DNA from: Alkalibacillus silvisoli
GTDB lineage: Bacteria > Bacillota > Bacilli > Bacillales > Alkalibacillaceae
Length of the DNA: 64,000 bases
Assembly (NCBI RefSeq): GCF_039521975.1
Contig: NZ_BAAACZ010000029.1
Location: 1 to 64,000, forward strand
Direction: 5' to 3'
Under the pieces are notes generated by a model that worked only from the letters and a program-made list of their open reading frames with translations, was not told where the DNA came from and searched no databases. Both the position numbers and the translations under genes were made by a program. Positions 15,615-24,537 of this stretch are shown here, piece after piece. Numbering within the stretch: the stretch's first letter is position 1; each line of letters starts with the position of its first letter.

Positions 15615-16922
15615 TTAAATGACAGGACGACTTTGCACGTGTTGTTCTAATTCCTCTACAGAGTCTTTAGTTCGTTTAACATTTTGTATAATAAAATGAC
15701 TTTTCGGTATAGTTGGCATTCGTTCTAAGCTAAAGGTTAAGTCTTGCTCAGGTAGCTCATAAGTCATATGACCAACCAAGTATTTAAAAAATGTTCGCAT
15801 GACCATGACGGCTAACCATTCACCACCACAACGATGACCAATATGAAAATCACCGCCACCTTGTGGAATAAAGCTAAACGGGCTACCTTTCCAGCCTTTA
15901 AACCTTTCTGGGATAAACTCTTCTGGTGACTCCCAATCATCAGGATGTCTGTTTGTTCCATATAGGTCTAATACAACTAGTTGATCTTTTTTGAAATGGT
16001 AACTTTGCCAGTAGAAGCTCTTCTTTACTTTGGCAGCCATAGCTGGTGCGAATGGATAAAAACGACGCACTTCTTGTGAAAACATATGGCTATAGCTGTC
16101 TTGGTCTTCTTGCATTTTTTTAAAAGTTTCCGGGTATTCATGAAATGCTAATGCACCAAAAATAATAAAATATGCTGCTGCAACCAAAGGGCGGTAAGTG
16201 TTGTTCAATTCAACAGCTGCTGTTTGTAAGTCGAGCAGTTTTCCGTTTGGCTCACGATGATTAGAAACAATGTAAGCAGACGTATAGGCTGGTGGTTTGA
16301 TTTTACCAGAGCGTATATCTTTAATAATTTCTTTAAGCCACTTTTCATGACGATCTCTAGCTCTTTTACCTTGGCGAAAACGAGCAATAGAACCACCAAA
16401 TGAATCGACCATTTTGTTAAGCTCGTCTGTTCGATCCTTCACCTCATTCTCCTCTACAGGTACCCCAACCCATTTCAACCCCGCTCGAGTTAATATTTCT
16501 CTTAATTCATCGAAAAGAACGACTTGTTCTTTATTCTCCCAGTTCTTCACTTTGGCATCGAGTTCGTTAACAGCAATATTTTTCATATCTTCTAGACGTT
16601 CAGGTGTCACTAATGATAAGTGCATCCGTTTTCTTTGTTTGTGTAATTCCCCGTCTAAACCATGAACACCGCCTTGTCCGAGTAATGATTTTTTAAGAGG
16701 AAGTGGCGCTGCACCTTTTCGTTTAAAGATCGTGTTGTCATAAAACATTTCTGCTGCTTCTTTCCCAGCCATGCAAATTGTTTTTTTCCCCATTAAGCGT
16801 GTTTCAAAAATGTCTGAGCCTAATTCTTTACGTCTGTTCGGTAAAAAGTGAAAGCCTTGGTCAATAAGTGTCAACGTATGGTCAATTCCACCTGTTTTAG
16901 GGATTGGCTTTTTTACTTTCAT
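15615..16922 (-). CDS. cypC: Cytochrome P450 of the CYP152 fatty-acid peroxygenase family
   Basis: A 435-residue P450 that would hydroxylate or decarboxylate fatty acids with hydrogen peroxide and needs no redox partner (known for CYP152 enzymes such as B. subtilis YbdT). The family mark NTYRP places Arg244-Pro245 in the I helix, where other P450s have an acid-alcohol pair; the Arg binds the substrate carboxylate. The haem loop is FIPQGGGDFHIGHRCGGEW with Cys365 as ligand, and the E-x-x-R segment is SQEVRRF. Length is normal. It is monocistronic and divergent from pstS. The start is followed upstream by AGGAGC. Confidence 0.93.
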   Translation of the reverse strand: MKVKKPIPKTGGIDHTLTLIDQGFHFLPNRRKELGSDIFETRLMGKKTICMAGKEAAEMFYDNTIFKRKGAAPLPLKKSLLGQGGVHGLDGELHKQRKRMHLSLVTPERLEDMKNIAVNELDAKVKNWENKEQVVLFDELREILTRAGLKWVGVPVEENEVKDRTDELNKMVDSFGGSIARFRQGKRARDRHEKWLKEIIKDIRSGKIKPPAYTSAYIVSNHREPNGKLLDLQTAAVELNNTYRPLVAAAYFIIFGALAFHEYPETFKKMQEDQDSYSHMFSQEVRRFYPFAPAMAAKVKKSFYWQSYHFKKDQLVVLDLYGTNRHPDDWESPEEFIPERFKGWKGSPFSFIPQGGGDFHIGHRCGGEWLAVMVMRTFFKYLVGHMTYELPEQDLTFSLERMPTIPKSHFIIQNVKRTKDSVEELEQHVQSRPVI

Positions 16923-17010
16923 GTTTTCAGCTCCTTATATTAAACGTCACACTATCCAAGTCTTAGTATTTCAGTAATTTGTATGATTTATGAATAATCT
17001 ATACGAAATC

Positions 17011-17037
17011 TTTACATGTGCTTAATACTAGCTTAAT
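17011..17037 (+). promoter_or_regulatory. Pho-box-like repeats upstream of pstS
   Basis: TTTACA (17011-17016), CTTAAT (17021-17026) and CTTAAT (17032-17037) recur at 10-11 bp, resembling the TTAACA-type direct repeats bound by PhoP in Bacillus. The position ahead of pstS fits induction by phosphate starvation. Binding not shown. The rest of 16923-17166 holds no gene. Confidence 0.6.
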
Positions 17038-17166
17038 AAACGGTAAGTAAAATGAGATCTGTAAGGAGTTGTGAAGGACCTAGCTTGTTCTCGTTTCTTA
17101 AACTCAATAACGACAAGCTTTGTTTTCCCACATGCTTAATTCTTAAAAAAACAGGGGGATTTTCAA

Positions 17167-18165
17167 GTGGATCAAAAAGTAAAGAAGTTTAGCTTGATCT
17201 TTTTACTAGGTGTAATGTTGATGTTTGTTGTTGCCTGTGCTGAAGAGGAAGAAGAAGGAGTGTCGACTGATTCAGAAAGTGATGAAGATGTTGTTTCAGC
17301 AAGCGAGGATAGTGAGGAACAAAATGAGCTAGAAGAAGGTCCAGAAGGTTACTTAAGTGCTCAAGGATCAGATACTATGGTTAACTTAGGCCAAGCTTTT
17401 GCAGAAGCTTATATGTCGGATTATCCAGGTGATGTTGCTGTAACAGGTGGAGGTACTGGAACAGGAATAGCAGCATTAATTAACGATGATGTTGATATAG
17501 CACAAGCTTCACGAGCTTTTTCAGATGAAGAGGTAGAAGAAGCGCAAAATAATGATGTCGAAGTTCAGGCGTTTGTTGTTGGGCAAGATGGATTAGCGAT
17601 TTATTTAAATGAAAACAACCCAGTTGAAAACCTAACTATTCAGGAGCTTAAAGACATTTTCACTGGAGAAATTACAGAATGGTCTGAATTAGGCTGGGAT
17701 GAAGGTGGTACGATCTCAGTATTCTCAAGACAAAGTAACTCAGGTACGTATGTGTATTTCAATGAAAATATAATGGGTGGTGAAGACTGGGCTTCAGGCA
17801 CTCAATTTATGTCTGGTTCAGCTGCTCTTGTAGAAGGTGTGGCTCAAGACGAAGGTGGTGTTGGTTATAGTGGGATTGGTTATAACGAAGACACTGTGAA
17901 TGTAGTGAATGTCGCTATAGACGAAGACAGTGATTATGTTACCCCTTTAGAAGCTGAAAACGTAAATGACGGCTCTTATCCGATTGCTAGACCTTTATAC
18001 TTCTATACAAATGGTGTACCAGATGGATTAATGTTGCATTACTTAGACTGGGTGCTTAAATCAGAAGAAGCAACAGAACAATTAAATATAACAGGGTTTT
18101 ATGGAATTGGTGATTATGAAGAAGAAAATATAGAACTTTATGAAGAATTAGGTTTGGATTGGTAA
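17167..18165 (+). CDS. pstS: Phosphate ABC transporter substrate-binding lipoprotein
   Basis: PstS captures phosphate outside the cell for the PstCAB importer. The 332-residue precursor starts at GTG 17167 after AGGGGG and has a lipobox VVAC with Cys24. A strongly acidic linker (about 25-60) follows, then the binding domain: YLSAQGSDTMVNLGQAF, the phosphate loop GGGTGTGIAAL, and ASRAFSDEE. These Ser, Thr, Arg and Asp residues are the ligands in the family. The acidic linker and low pI fit a salt-adapted exoprotein. First gene of pstSCAB. Confidence 0.95.
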   Translation: MDQKVKKFSLIFLLGVMLMFVVACAEEEEEGVSTDSESDEDVVSASEDSEEQNELEEGPEGYLSAQGSDTMVNLGQAFAEAYMSDYPGDVAVTGGGTGTGIAALINDDVDIAQASRAFSDEEVEEAQNNDVEVQAFVVGQDGLAIYLNENNPVENLTIQELKDIFTGEITEWSELGWDEGGTISVFSRQSNSGTYVYFNENIMGGEDWASGTQFMSGSAALVEGVAQDEGGVGYSGIGYNEDTVNVVNVAIDEDSDYVTPLEAENVNDGSYPIARPLYFYTNGVPDGLMLHYLDWVLKSEEATEQLNITGFYGIGDYEEENIELYEELGLDW

Positions 18166-18178
18166 GAGCTTAAGAATT

Positions 18179-18204
18179 GCCAAGGAAGTGACTCTTTCCT
18201 TGGC
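18179..18204 (+). other. Intercistronic stem-loop between pstS and pstC
   Basis: GCCAAGGAA (18179-18187) pairs perfectly with TTCCTTGGC (18196-18204), with no T-run after it. It lies between stop of pstS and ribosome binding site of pstC. A stem here could act as a leaky terminator or protect the pstS RNA, giving more binding protein than permease. Role inferred. Confidence 0.7.
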
Positions 18205-18234
18205 TCATACATAATCAAGGGGGAGGATGTCTTC

Positions 18235-19227
18235 ATGAGGCCACCAGGTTTAAAGGTAGTAAATGATATTGGGCAATTAAATAATGTATCTAAAAAGAAG
18301 CTGACACAAAAGTCTTTTGTTACGAACATTAATGACTATTTAATGGAAAAGGTGTTTTTACTGTTAGGTACCTTTGCGATTTTTATTTTAGCTTTAATTG
18401 TTGGTTTTTTATTTCGTGAAGGAATGGATGCCTTAAGAGAAGTAGGAATAGGTGAGTTCTTGATTCATCAGAGCTGGTACCCATCTTCTAGTGATCCTAG
18501 GTATGGTGCGCTACCCTTTATTATTAGTTCAATCATGGTAACGGTTGGAGCTTTAACCTTAGCAGTGCCGTGGGGGATTTTTACGGCGATCTTCATCGCA
18601 GAAATAGCTCCTAAACGATTAAAGGAAATACTGAAGCCAGTTGTTGAAGTGTTTGCTATTTTTCCTTCTGTCGTATTAGGGTTCATAGCTTTAGTAGTTC
18701 TATCACCCATGGTAGCTAATGTATTTAACTTGTCTAATGGTTTAACAGCTATAACTGCCTCAATCATTCTGTCTGTGATGGCATTGCCAACGATCATAAG
18801 TATAGCTGAAGATTCTCTCAATAGCGTACCTAGTGATTTTAAAGAAGCGGCTTATGCATTAGGTGCAACAAAATGGGAAGTAGTGAAAGACATATCTTTA
18901 CCAGCAGCAAAGTCTGGGATTATAGCTGCTGTTATGCTTGGATTTGGTCGAGCAGTTGGTGAAACGATGACAGTATTAATGGCTGCTGGTAATGCAATTG
19001 ATATGCCGATACGCGAGTTTTTAGGTGTTACAATCCCTGATTTCCTAACTTCAGTTCGAACACTGACAGCTAATATTGCAATTGAAGGCTCAGATGTAGC
19101 GTGGGGAAGCTTACATTATAGTGCGCTTTTTGTAGTTGGGATCATTTTATTTGTCATCACTTTCGTTGTGAATCTAATTGCAGATATTCTCATTAATAGA
19201 CAGCGAGGAGCGATGCGAAATGACTAA
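18235..19227 (+). CDS. pstC: Phosphate ABC transporter permease PstC
   Basis: A 330-residue permease of the phosphate importer. The first 45 residues are cytoplasmic, longer than usual, and six hydrophobic segments follow. The ABC-importer coupling motif EAAYALGATKWEVVKDISLPAAKSG is at about 203-227, and GFGRAVGETMTVLMAAGN is the PstC signature. ATG 18235 follows GGGGGAGG. It overlaps pstA by 8 bp. Confidence 0.95.
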   Translation: MRPPGLKVVNDIGQLNNVSKKKLTQKSFVTNINDYLMEKVFLLLGTFAIFILALIVGFLFREGMDALREVGIGEFLIHQSWYPSSSDPRYGALPFIISSIMVTVGALTLAVPWGIFTAIFIAEIAPKRLKEILKPVVEVFAIFPSVVLGFIALVVLSPMVANVFNLSNGLTAITASIILSVMALPTIISIAEDSLNSVPSDFKEAAYALGATKWEVVKDISLPAAKSGIIAAVMLGFGRAVGETMTVLMAAGNAIDMPIREFLGVTIPDFLTSVRTLTANIAIEGSDVAWGSLHYSALFVVGIILFVITFVVNLIADILINRQRGAMRND

Positions 19228-20095
19228 CACAGCAATACTTAGGAAAAAACAGATCAAACAAAATATTTGGATTTCAATTTCCTATACATTTGCTTTAATT
19301 ACAGTGATCACCTTATGCTTGTTGTTTTATTGGATTTTACGTGGCGGAGCAGAAGTCATTAGTTGGTCTTTTATTACGCAAATGCCTCAACAGAATATGA
19401 CAGCAGGAGGTATTTGGCCAGCAATTGTTGGGACAGTTTACGTTTCAGTCTTAACTATCACCATTTCAGTCCCTTTAGGAATTGGGGCAGCGATTTATTT
19501 AAATGAGTATGCTAAACAAGGAAGACTTGTACGAATGATTCGATTAGCGATTCGTAATCTTTCAGGTGTGCCTTCAATTGTATATGGTTTATTTGGTTTA
19601 GGATTATTTGCTGCGACATTAGGGTTTGGAAGAAGTTTATTAGCAGCTGCATTAACACTTTCTATTATGGTACTACCTTGGGTTATTACTGGAGCGGAAG
19701 AGGCATTAAAGTCAGTTCCACGTAAATTTCGAGAGGGAGGATTGGCTTTAGGGGCGACTAAATGGCAAACGATCCGTCAATTAGTATTACCACCTGCTAT
19801 ACCTGGGATGGCCACTGGGGCTATATTAGGATTAGCGAGAGCGGCTGGTGAAACAGCCCCAATCATTTTAACAGGAGCTGCTTATTATTTGCCGATAATT
19901 CCGCATGATATAAAAGAACAATTCATGGCATTGCCATATCATTTATATATTTTAGTAACTCAACACTCCGAAACGGCAACAGTAAGGCCAATTGCTTTTG
20001 GTACAGCTTTAGTCTTAATTGCTCTAGTTATTCTACTGAATAGCTTTGCTATAATGATCCGCAACCATTTCCGGAAGAAGAATGAGTTGCTATAA
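19220..20095 (+). CDS. pstA: Phosphate ABC transporter permease PstA
   Basis: A 291-residue permease partner of PstC. ATG 19220 is preferred: GAGGAGCG lies just before it, and it overlaps the pstC stop by 8 bp. Six hydrophobic segments; the coupling motif is GGLALGATKWQTIRQLVLP and the signature is LGLARAAGETAPIILTGAA. Both are standard for PstA. Confidence 0.95.
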   Translation: MTNTAILRKKQIKQNIWISISYTFALITVITLCLLFYWILRGGAEVISWSFITQMPQQNMTAGGIWPAIVGTVYVSVLTITISVPLGIGAAIYLNEYAKQGRLVRMIRLAIRNLSGVPSIVYGLFGLGLFAATLGFGRSLLAAALTLSIMVLPWVITGAEEALKSVPRKFREGGLALGATKWQTIRQLVLPPAIPGMATGAILGLARAAGETAPIILTGAAYYLPIIPHDIKEQFMALPYHLYILVTQHSETATVRPIAFGTALVLIALVILLNSFAIMIRNHFRKKNELL

Positions 20096-20116
20096 CTTTA
20101 ATGAGGAGGAGAGCGT

Positions 20117-20944
20117 ATGACATTAAAAATAGCTGATCCTGTGAAATTAGATTTGGATAAGAAAAATGAATTATTTGAAGATACTCACGCTAATAAAGTT
20201 TTTGAAGTTGAATGTTTAAATTTATGGTATGGGCAAAATCAAGCATTAAAAGATGTTAATTTAACGATTAATGAAAAGCAGGTAACGGCAATCATCGGAC
20301 CATCTGGCTGTGGGAAATCAACATTTTTAAAGACTTTAAATCGAATGGTAGAGTTAACACCAAATGTTCGAACAGATGGGGAGATTATTTATCATCATGT
20401 TAATGTCTTTGATCCATCAGTTAACTTAGTAGAATTACGTAGTGCAATTGGAATGGTCTTTCAAAACCCTAACCCATTCGCGAAGTCAATCTTTGATAAT
20501 GTTGCTTTTGGTCCACGTATTCATGGTGTTAAGAATAAGTTTAAGCTACGAGAGATAGTAGAAAAAAGTTTAAAACAAGTAGCACTTTGGGATGAAGTTA
20601 AAGATCGTCTTAATGACAATGCACTAGGTTTGTCTGGTGGGCAACAACAACGTTTATGTATTGCACGGTGTTTAGCTGTGGGACCAGAAGTGATATTAAT
20701 GGATGAGCCAACTAGCGCATTAGACCCAGTCTCAACAGCTAAGATTGAAGAGTTGATTGGTGAGTTGAAGGAGCATTATAGTATCGTTGTCGTTACTCAT
20801 AACATGCAACAAGCTGCACGAATCTCTGATAATACGGCTTTTTTCTTACACGGTGAAGTGATTGAGTATGATCGAACTGATCGAGTATTTTCTTTACCAT
20901 CAGACCCGAGAACTAAAGATTATGTCAGTGGCCGTTTTGGATAA
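20117..20944 (+). CDS. pstB: Phosphate ABC transporter ATP-binding protein PstB
   Basis: A 275-residue ATPase. Walker A is GPSGCGKST, Q-loop MVFQNPNPFAKS (the PstB mark), signature LSGGQQQRLCIAR, Walker B VILMDEPTSALDP and H-loop VVTHNMQQAAR. ATG follows GAGGAGGAG. Only one pstB is present and there is no phoU after it; a dispersed terminator closes the operon. 20945-21297 holds this terminator and the promoter region of the next gene only. Confidence 0.96.
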   Translation: MTLKIADPVKLDLDKKNELFEDTHANKVFEVECLNLWYGQNQALKDVNLTINEKQVTAIIGPSGCGKSTFLKTLNRMVELTPNVRTDGEIIYHHVNVFDPSVNLVELRSAIGMVFQNPNPFAKSIFDNVAFGPRIHGVKNKFKLREIVEKSLKQVALWDEVKDRLNDNALGLSGGQQQRLCIARCLAVGPEVILMDEPTSALDPVSTAKIEELIGELKEHYSIVVVTHNMQQAARISDNTAFFLHGEVIEYDRTDRVFSLPSDPRTKDYVSGRFG

Positions 20945-21082
20945 GGTTTCTCTTACTTTTAATAATGAGATTTACGCGTCGCTAGAAACGTATGAGTCGT
21001 TAATAGCGATCAACTTGATTTGTTGGCGTTTGTGTCCATTTATTAGCTCTCAAGCTTTTTGAACTAGCACTATCGAAACTCT

Positions 21083-21125
21083 AAATCCGAACGAGTTCAA
21101 ATAATGACTCGTTCGGATTTTCTAT
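21083..21125 (+). terminator. Terminator-like dispersed repeat, copy 2
   Basis: AAATCCGAACGAG (21083-21095) pairs with CTCGTTCGGATTT (21108-21120). The TCCGAACG core is shared with copies at 6413, 23161 and 26059; the loop differs. Ends pstSCAB. Confidence 0.85.
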
Positions 21126-21210
21126 TATTACACCATTATATCTCAACTTTGGTATATGTCGTTAATTACTGTTATATATATTAAATCAATTTGTTTAGTT
21201 TATTGCTATC

Positions 21211-21236
21211 TTTACAAATTCTTAACACTATTAAGA
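21211..21236 (+). promoter_or_regulatory. Pho-box-like repeats upstream of the response regulator
   Basis: TTTACA (21211), TTAACA (21222) and TTAAGA (21231) resemble the repeats ahead of pstS. They suggest autoregulation by a PhoP-type protein. Weak match, by eye. Confidence 0.5.
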
Positions 21237-21297
21237 AAATTCATCATGTAGAATAGTAATTAAGAGTAATACGTAGTTTATAAAGGAGAGGGTTCTT

Positions 21298-21975
21298 TTG
21301 GCTGAGAAAGTATTAGTTGTTGATGATGAAGCTTCAATTATTACATTAGTTCAGCATCATTTGGAGCAGAGTGGCTATGAAGTATTATCTGTTCAAGATG
21401 GGAAAGAGGCCATTAATTTAATCAATACAGTCTATTTTGATTTAGTTATATTAGATCTTATGCTACCTGGCCTTGACGGAATGGAAATATGTAAAAAGCT
21501 TCGTCAACAACAGTATACAATTCCTATATTAATGCTGACAGCAAAAGATGATGAATTGGATTTGATCTTAGGTTTAGAGTTTGGTGCAGATGATTATATG
21601 ACCAAACCATTTAGTCCTAAAGAACTAATAGCTAGAGTTAAAGCTTTAATGAGAAGGGTAATTGATTTTAATTCGAAGTCTCAAGGTGAAATGATTACAG
21701 TTGGGGATTTAAAGATTTATGTCCAAGAGTATGAAGTTTATTTTAAGGATAAACTATTAACACTAACACCAAAGGAATTTGAGTTATTATTATATTTAGC
21801 CAGACATAAGGGTCAAGCTTTATCCAGAGAACAACTAATGAGTGCTTTGTGGGGGTATGAATATATAATAGAAACAAGAATTATTGATGTTCATATCGCA
21901 AATTTGAGAGATAAACTAAGTCAACATTACATAAAAACAGTTCGCGGCGTAGGTTATAAGTTGTTAACACACTAG
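21298..21975 (+). CDS. OmpR-family response regulator, PhoP-like
   Basis: A 225-residue two-domain regulator. The receiver domain has VVDDE (acidic pocket), Asp53 in VILDLMLPGLDG as phosphorylation site and the conserved Lys in MTKPF. The C-terminal winged helix (about 130-225) has LTPKEFELLLYLARHKGQALSREQL and RIIDVHIANLRDKL with VRGVGYKL. TTG 21298 follows AAAGGAGAGG. Location after pstSCAB and Pho-box-like repeats argue for PhoP; WalR/ResD-type alternatives cannot be excluded. The expected histidine kinase does not follow. Confidence 0.85.
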   Translation: MAEKVLVVDDEASIITLVQHHLEQSGYEVLSVQDGKEAINLINTVYFDLVILDLMLPGLDGMEICKKLRQQQYTIPILMLTAKDDELDLILGLEFGADDYMTKPFSPKELIARVKALMRRVIDFNSKSQGEMITVGDLKIYVQEYEVYFKDKLLTLTPKEFELLLYLARHKGQALSREQLMSALWGYEYIIETRIIDVHIANLRDKLSQHYIKTVRGVGYKLLTH

Positions 21976-22015
21976 ACAGAAGTTTTTCTGCATTAGATAA
22001 GGAAGAATGGTGATC

Positions 22016-22069
22016 TTGGAGGATCAAATAAAAGTTGGTGTTTTAACGTTATTAATAAGTAAGCTTTAG
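22016..22069 (+). other. Possible 17-codon stub of a sensor kinase
   Basis: Where phoR would be expected, TTG at 22016 begins MEDQIKVGVLTLLISKL and stops at TAG 22067. A charged start followed by a hydrophobic run would suit the first helix of a kinase, but 17 codons prove nothing. The rest of 21976-22152 contains TGTTATAAT (22106-22114), an extended -10 for the next gene. Confidence 0.2.
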
Positions 22070-22152
22070 TTACCAATAAATGATAAACTTTTCTGAACAT
22101 TCTCCTGTTATAATAGATATATAGTCATATTTATAGGGGGAGTTCAGCATCT

Positions 22153-23112
22153 ATGAATAAAAAAAAATGGTTAATCATTGGGTTTAGTTTCTTATCACTT
22201 TTAATGGTGGTTAATATATTGGCGAGTAATTTCTTTTACGATTTAGCTATTAAGCGAGAGCAAAAAGATTTTCTAGCAGATAATGAAGACCTTGTCGTGT
22301 CTGCGAGTGCGATGAATGTATTTTTAGAAGGTGGTTGGCGTGAGTGGGTGAATACCCAGTCATTCGAAAATTGGGAGATGGAATCGTATGATGGTTTAAC
22401 GTTACAAGGCTATTATTTAGAAGCTGAAGAAAAGATAGATCGCACAGTAGTCTTTTCTCATGGGTATCTTGGTCAGGGTCGAGATATGGGGCTGTTTGGA
22501 CAATATTATTATGAAGAGCTTGGGTATAATGTACTCATGTCTGATATGAGAGGACATGGTGATAGTGATGGTGATTATATCGGGTTTGGTTGGCATGATC
22601 GGCTTGATTTAATTGATTGGGTTAACCGTGTTATTGAGCATCAAGGATCAGATGTTGAAATTGTGTTGCATGGCTTGTCTATGGGAGCAGCAACGGTTTT
22701 AATGGCAAGTGGTGAAGAATTGCCTGACAATGTTAAAGCTATTGTGGCTGATAGTCCATATACAAGCACTTATGACTTGTTTGGTTATCAAATGAACCGC
22801 ATGTATAACCTTCCATCTTTCCCGATTTTACCTACTACCAGTGTTGTGGCACAGGTTAGAGCAGACTATTCATTAAAAGAAGCATCTGCATTAGAACAAG
22901 TAAAAGAGACGGATATCCCGATTCTTTATATCCATGGTCAAGAAGATACTTTTGTCCCAACGTCTATGACTGAGGAGTTGTATGGAGCAACGAATAGTCA
23001 TACAGAAATGAAACTGTTTGATAATGCAGGTCATGGAGAAGCTTTTGCTATTTATGAAGAAACGTATGTAGAAAGACTGAATGATTTCTTGAACCGTTTT
23101 GTAACCAAATAG
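22153..23112 (+). CDS. YqkD-like alpha/beta hydrolase, membrane-anchored
   Basis: A 319-residue hydrolase with one N-terminal membrane helix (about 5-24) and the catalytic domain most likely outside. Motifs: FSHGYLGQGRDM (oxyanion), MRGHGDSDG, the elbow HGLSMGAATV with its Ser, HGQEDTFVP for the acid and NAGHGEAF for His. This is the pattern of the YqkD/YfhR family of peptidase- or esterase-like hydrolases; substrates are unknown. ATG follows GGGGGAG. Monocistronic, closed by a repeat terminator. Confidence 0.87.
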   Translation: MNKKKWLIIGFSFLSLLMVVNILASNFFYDLAIKREQKDFLADNEDLVVSASAMNVFLEGGWREWVNTQSFENWEMESYDGLTLQGYYLEAEEKIDRTVVFSHGYLGQGRDMGLFGQYYYEELGYNVLMSDMRGHGDSDGDYIGFGWHDRLDLIDWVNRVIEHQGSDVEIVLHGLSMGAATVLMASGEELPDNVKAIVADSPYTSTYDLFGYQMNRMYNLPSFPILPTTSVVAQVRADYSLKEASALEQVKETDIPILYIHGQEDTFVPTSMTEELYGATNSHTEMKLFDNAGHGEAFAIYEETYVERLNDFLNRFVTK

Positions 23113-23155
23113 AGGTATAAAAACGAAAAGCGAGCTAGGAACTAAAAAGATAGAA

Positions 23156-23207
23156 TAATGAAAAATCCGAACGATTCATCATAAATGAATGCGTTCGGAT
23201 TTTTTGT
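23156..23207 (+). terminator. Terminator-like dispersed repeat, copy 3
   Basis: AAAAATCCGAACG (23161-23173) pairs with CGTTCGGATTTTT (23192-23204). The inner ATTCAT/ATGAAT also pairs, leaving one bulged G. The loop is nearly the same as in copy 1. Confidence 0.88.
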
Positions 23208-23221
23208 TTAGGAAAAGCGCG

Positions 23222-23234
23222 AGCGCTGATAAAA
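23222..23234 (+). repeat. Single AGCGCTGATAAAA unit
   Basis: One copy of the unit that forms 20-bp-period arrays at 26132, 47057 and (inverted) 55212. It lies 15 bases after terminator copy 3. Nothing else is seen in 23235-23379 before the next ribosome binding site. Confidence 0.6.
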
Positions 23235-23379
23235 AGAGGTGAAATGCCCATCTTACCTTTTTAAGTAATGCGCAGGGCGTGGCGTTTTCTGATACGATTA
23301 GTTCTTTAAAAATTGATACATATCAATCTGATTATTACAAAGTATAACTATATAATTTATATTATCGGAGGTACTTTAA

Positions 23380-24393
23380 ATGGATCAAGAGGAAAAGCAA
23401 ATAAGGCTTACATCATCAGAAATAGCCCCCCTTTGGAGTCAATACATGAATGATAGTGCAAGTATTTGTATGCTATCTTACTTTTTAGAAAAGGTTGAGG
23501 ATGAAGAAATTAAACAAGTAGTTGAATATTCTTTACAATTATCGAAATCTAATATTCAAGAAATAACTTCAATACTTACTGAAACAAATAATGTAACTCC
23601 TCATGGCTTTAAGTTAGAAGAGGACGTGGATCTTAATGCTCCTAGATTGTACTCTGATATTTACGTATTAAATTTTGTACATCAAATGTCTATGATCGGT
23701 CTAACAACTTATTCAACTAGTTTATCAACATCCATAAGACAGGACATGACTGATTATTATATGGAATGCCTTACTAACACCATGCAATTATTTAAAATGT
23801 CAAAGGATTTATTATTGTCAAAAGGTCTGTATGTAAGGCCACCATACTTACCTAATTTGAAACAGGTATACTTTGTTAAAAAACAAGGATTCATTTTAGA
23901 TGTCTTAGGCGAAAAGAGACCGCTAATAGCAAGTGAAGTGACTAATCTTTATGCTAATATACAGAGAAATGCTTTAGGAGCAGCAACTTTAACGGGTTTT
24001 TCTCAGGTGGCTCAGGATAAACAAGTAAAACAATTCCTTACTAGAGGGGTCGATATTGCAAAAAAACATATTAAATTGTTTGGTAATAAATTAGAGGAGA
24101 GTAATCTTACAATACCTGTTACATGGGCAACAGAAATAACTGAAAGCACAACCTATACTTTTTCAGATAAACTGATGATGTTTTATACATCAGCATTAAT
24201 TGCTTTGAGTACAGGATTTTATGGTACAAGTGCCTCTCAAAGTCCAAGAGTCGATTTAGGTGTTCTGTACAACAGATTATCTTATGAAATACAACTATAT
24301 TCAGAGGATGGAGCTAACATAATGATTGATAATAGATGGATGGAACAACCGCCAATGGCCTCAGATCGAAAAGGACTAACAACAGGTGAATAA
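23380..24393 (+). CDS. DUF3231 family protein
   Basis: A 337-residue protein made of two similar halves, as usual for DUF3231 (each half begins around RLTSSEIAPLWSQYMNDS and RPLIASEVTNLYANIQRNA). It is predicted to be helical and ferritin-like in shape, with no signal peptide. DUF3231 proteins are common in spore formers and resemble CotF-type spore proteins; no activity is known. ATG follows ATCGGAGG. A paralogue of similar length follows at 24538, so the pair arose by tandem duplication. Confidence 0.85.
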   Translation: MDQEEKQIRLTSSEIAPLWSQYMNDSASICMLSYFLEKVEDEEIKQVVEYSLQLSKSNIQEITSILTETNNVTPHGFKLEEDVDLNAPRLYSDIYVLNFVHQMSMIGLTTYSTSLSTSIRQDMTDYYMECLTNTMQLFKMSKDLLLSKGLYVRPPYLPNLKQVYFVKKQGFILDVLGEKRPLIASEVTNLYANIQRNALGAATLTGFSQVAQDKQVKQFLTRGVDIAKKHIKLFGNKLEESNLTIPVTWATEITESTTYTFSDKLMMFYTSALIALSTGFYGTSASQSPRVDLGVLYNRLSYEIQLYSEDGANIMIDNRWMEQPPMASDRKGLTTGE

Positions 24394-24537
24394 GCTAAAA
24401 TTTGTTTGTAGCTTCTAATAAATGAGCTTAATTTTGGTAGTTAGGAGATTTGGGAATTTATGTCCAACATATGAATGTTCTAAACATTATAGGAGAATAT
24501 AATCTTAGATCAGATTTTAACAATGGAGGATTCGCAC

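Noticed and set aside
20862..21062. Frame overlapping the end of pstB
   Set aside because: It starts inside pstB without a ribosome binding site and has no recognisable product.
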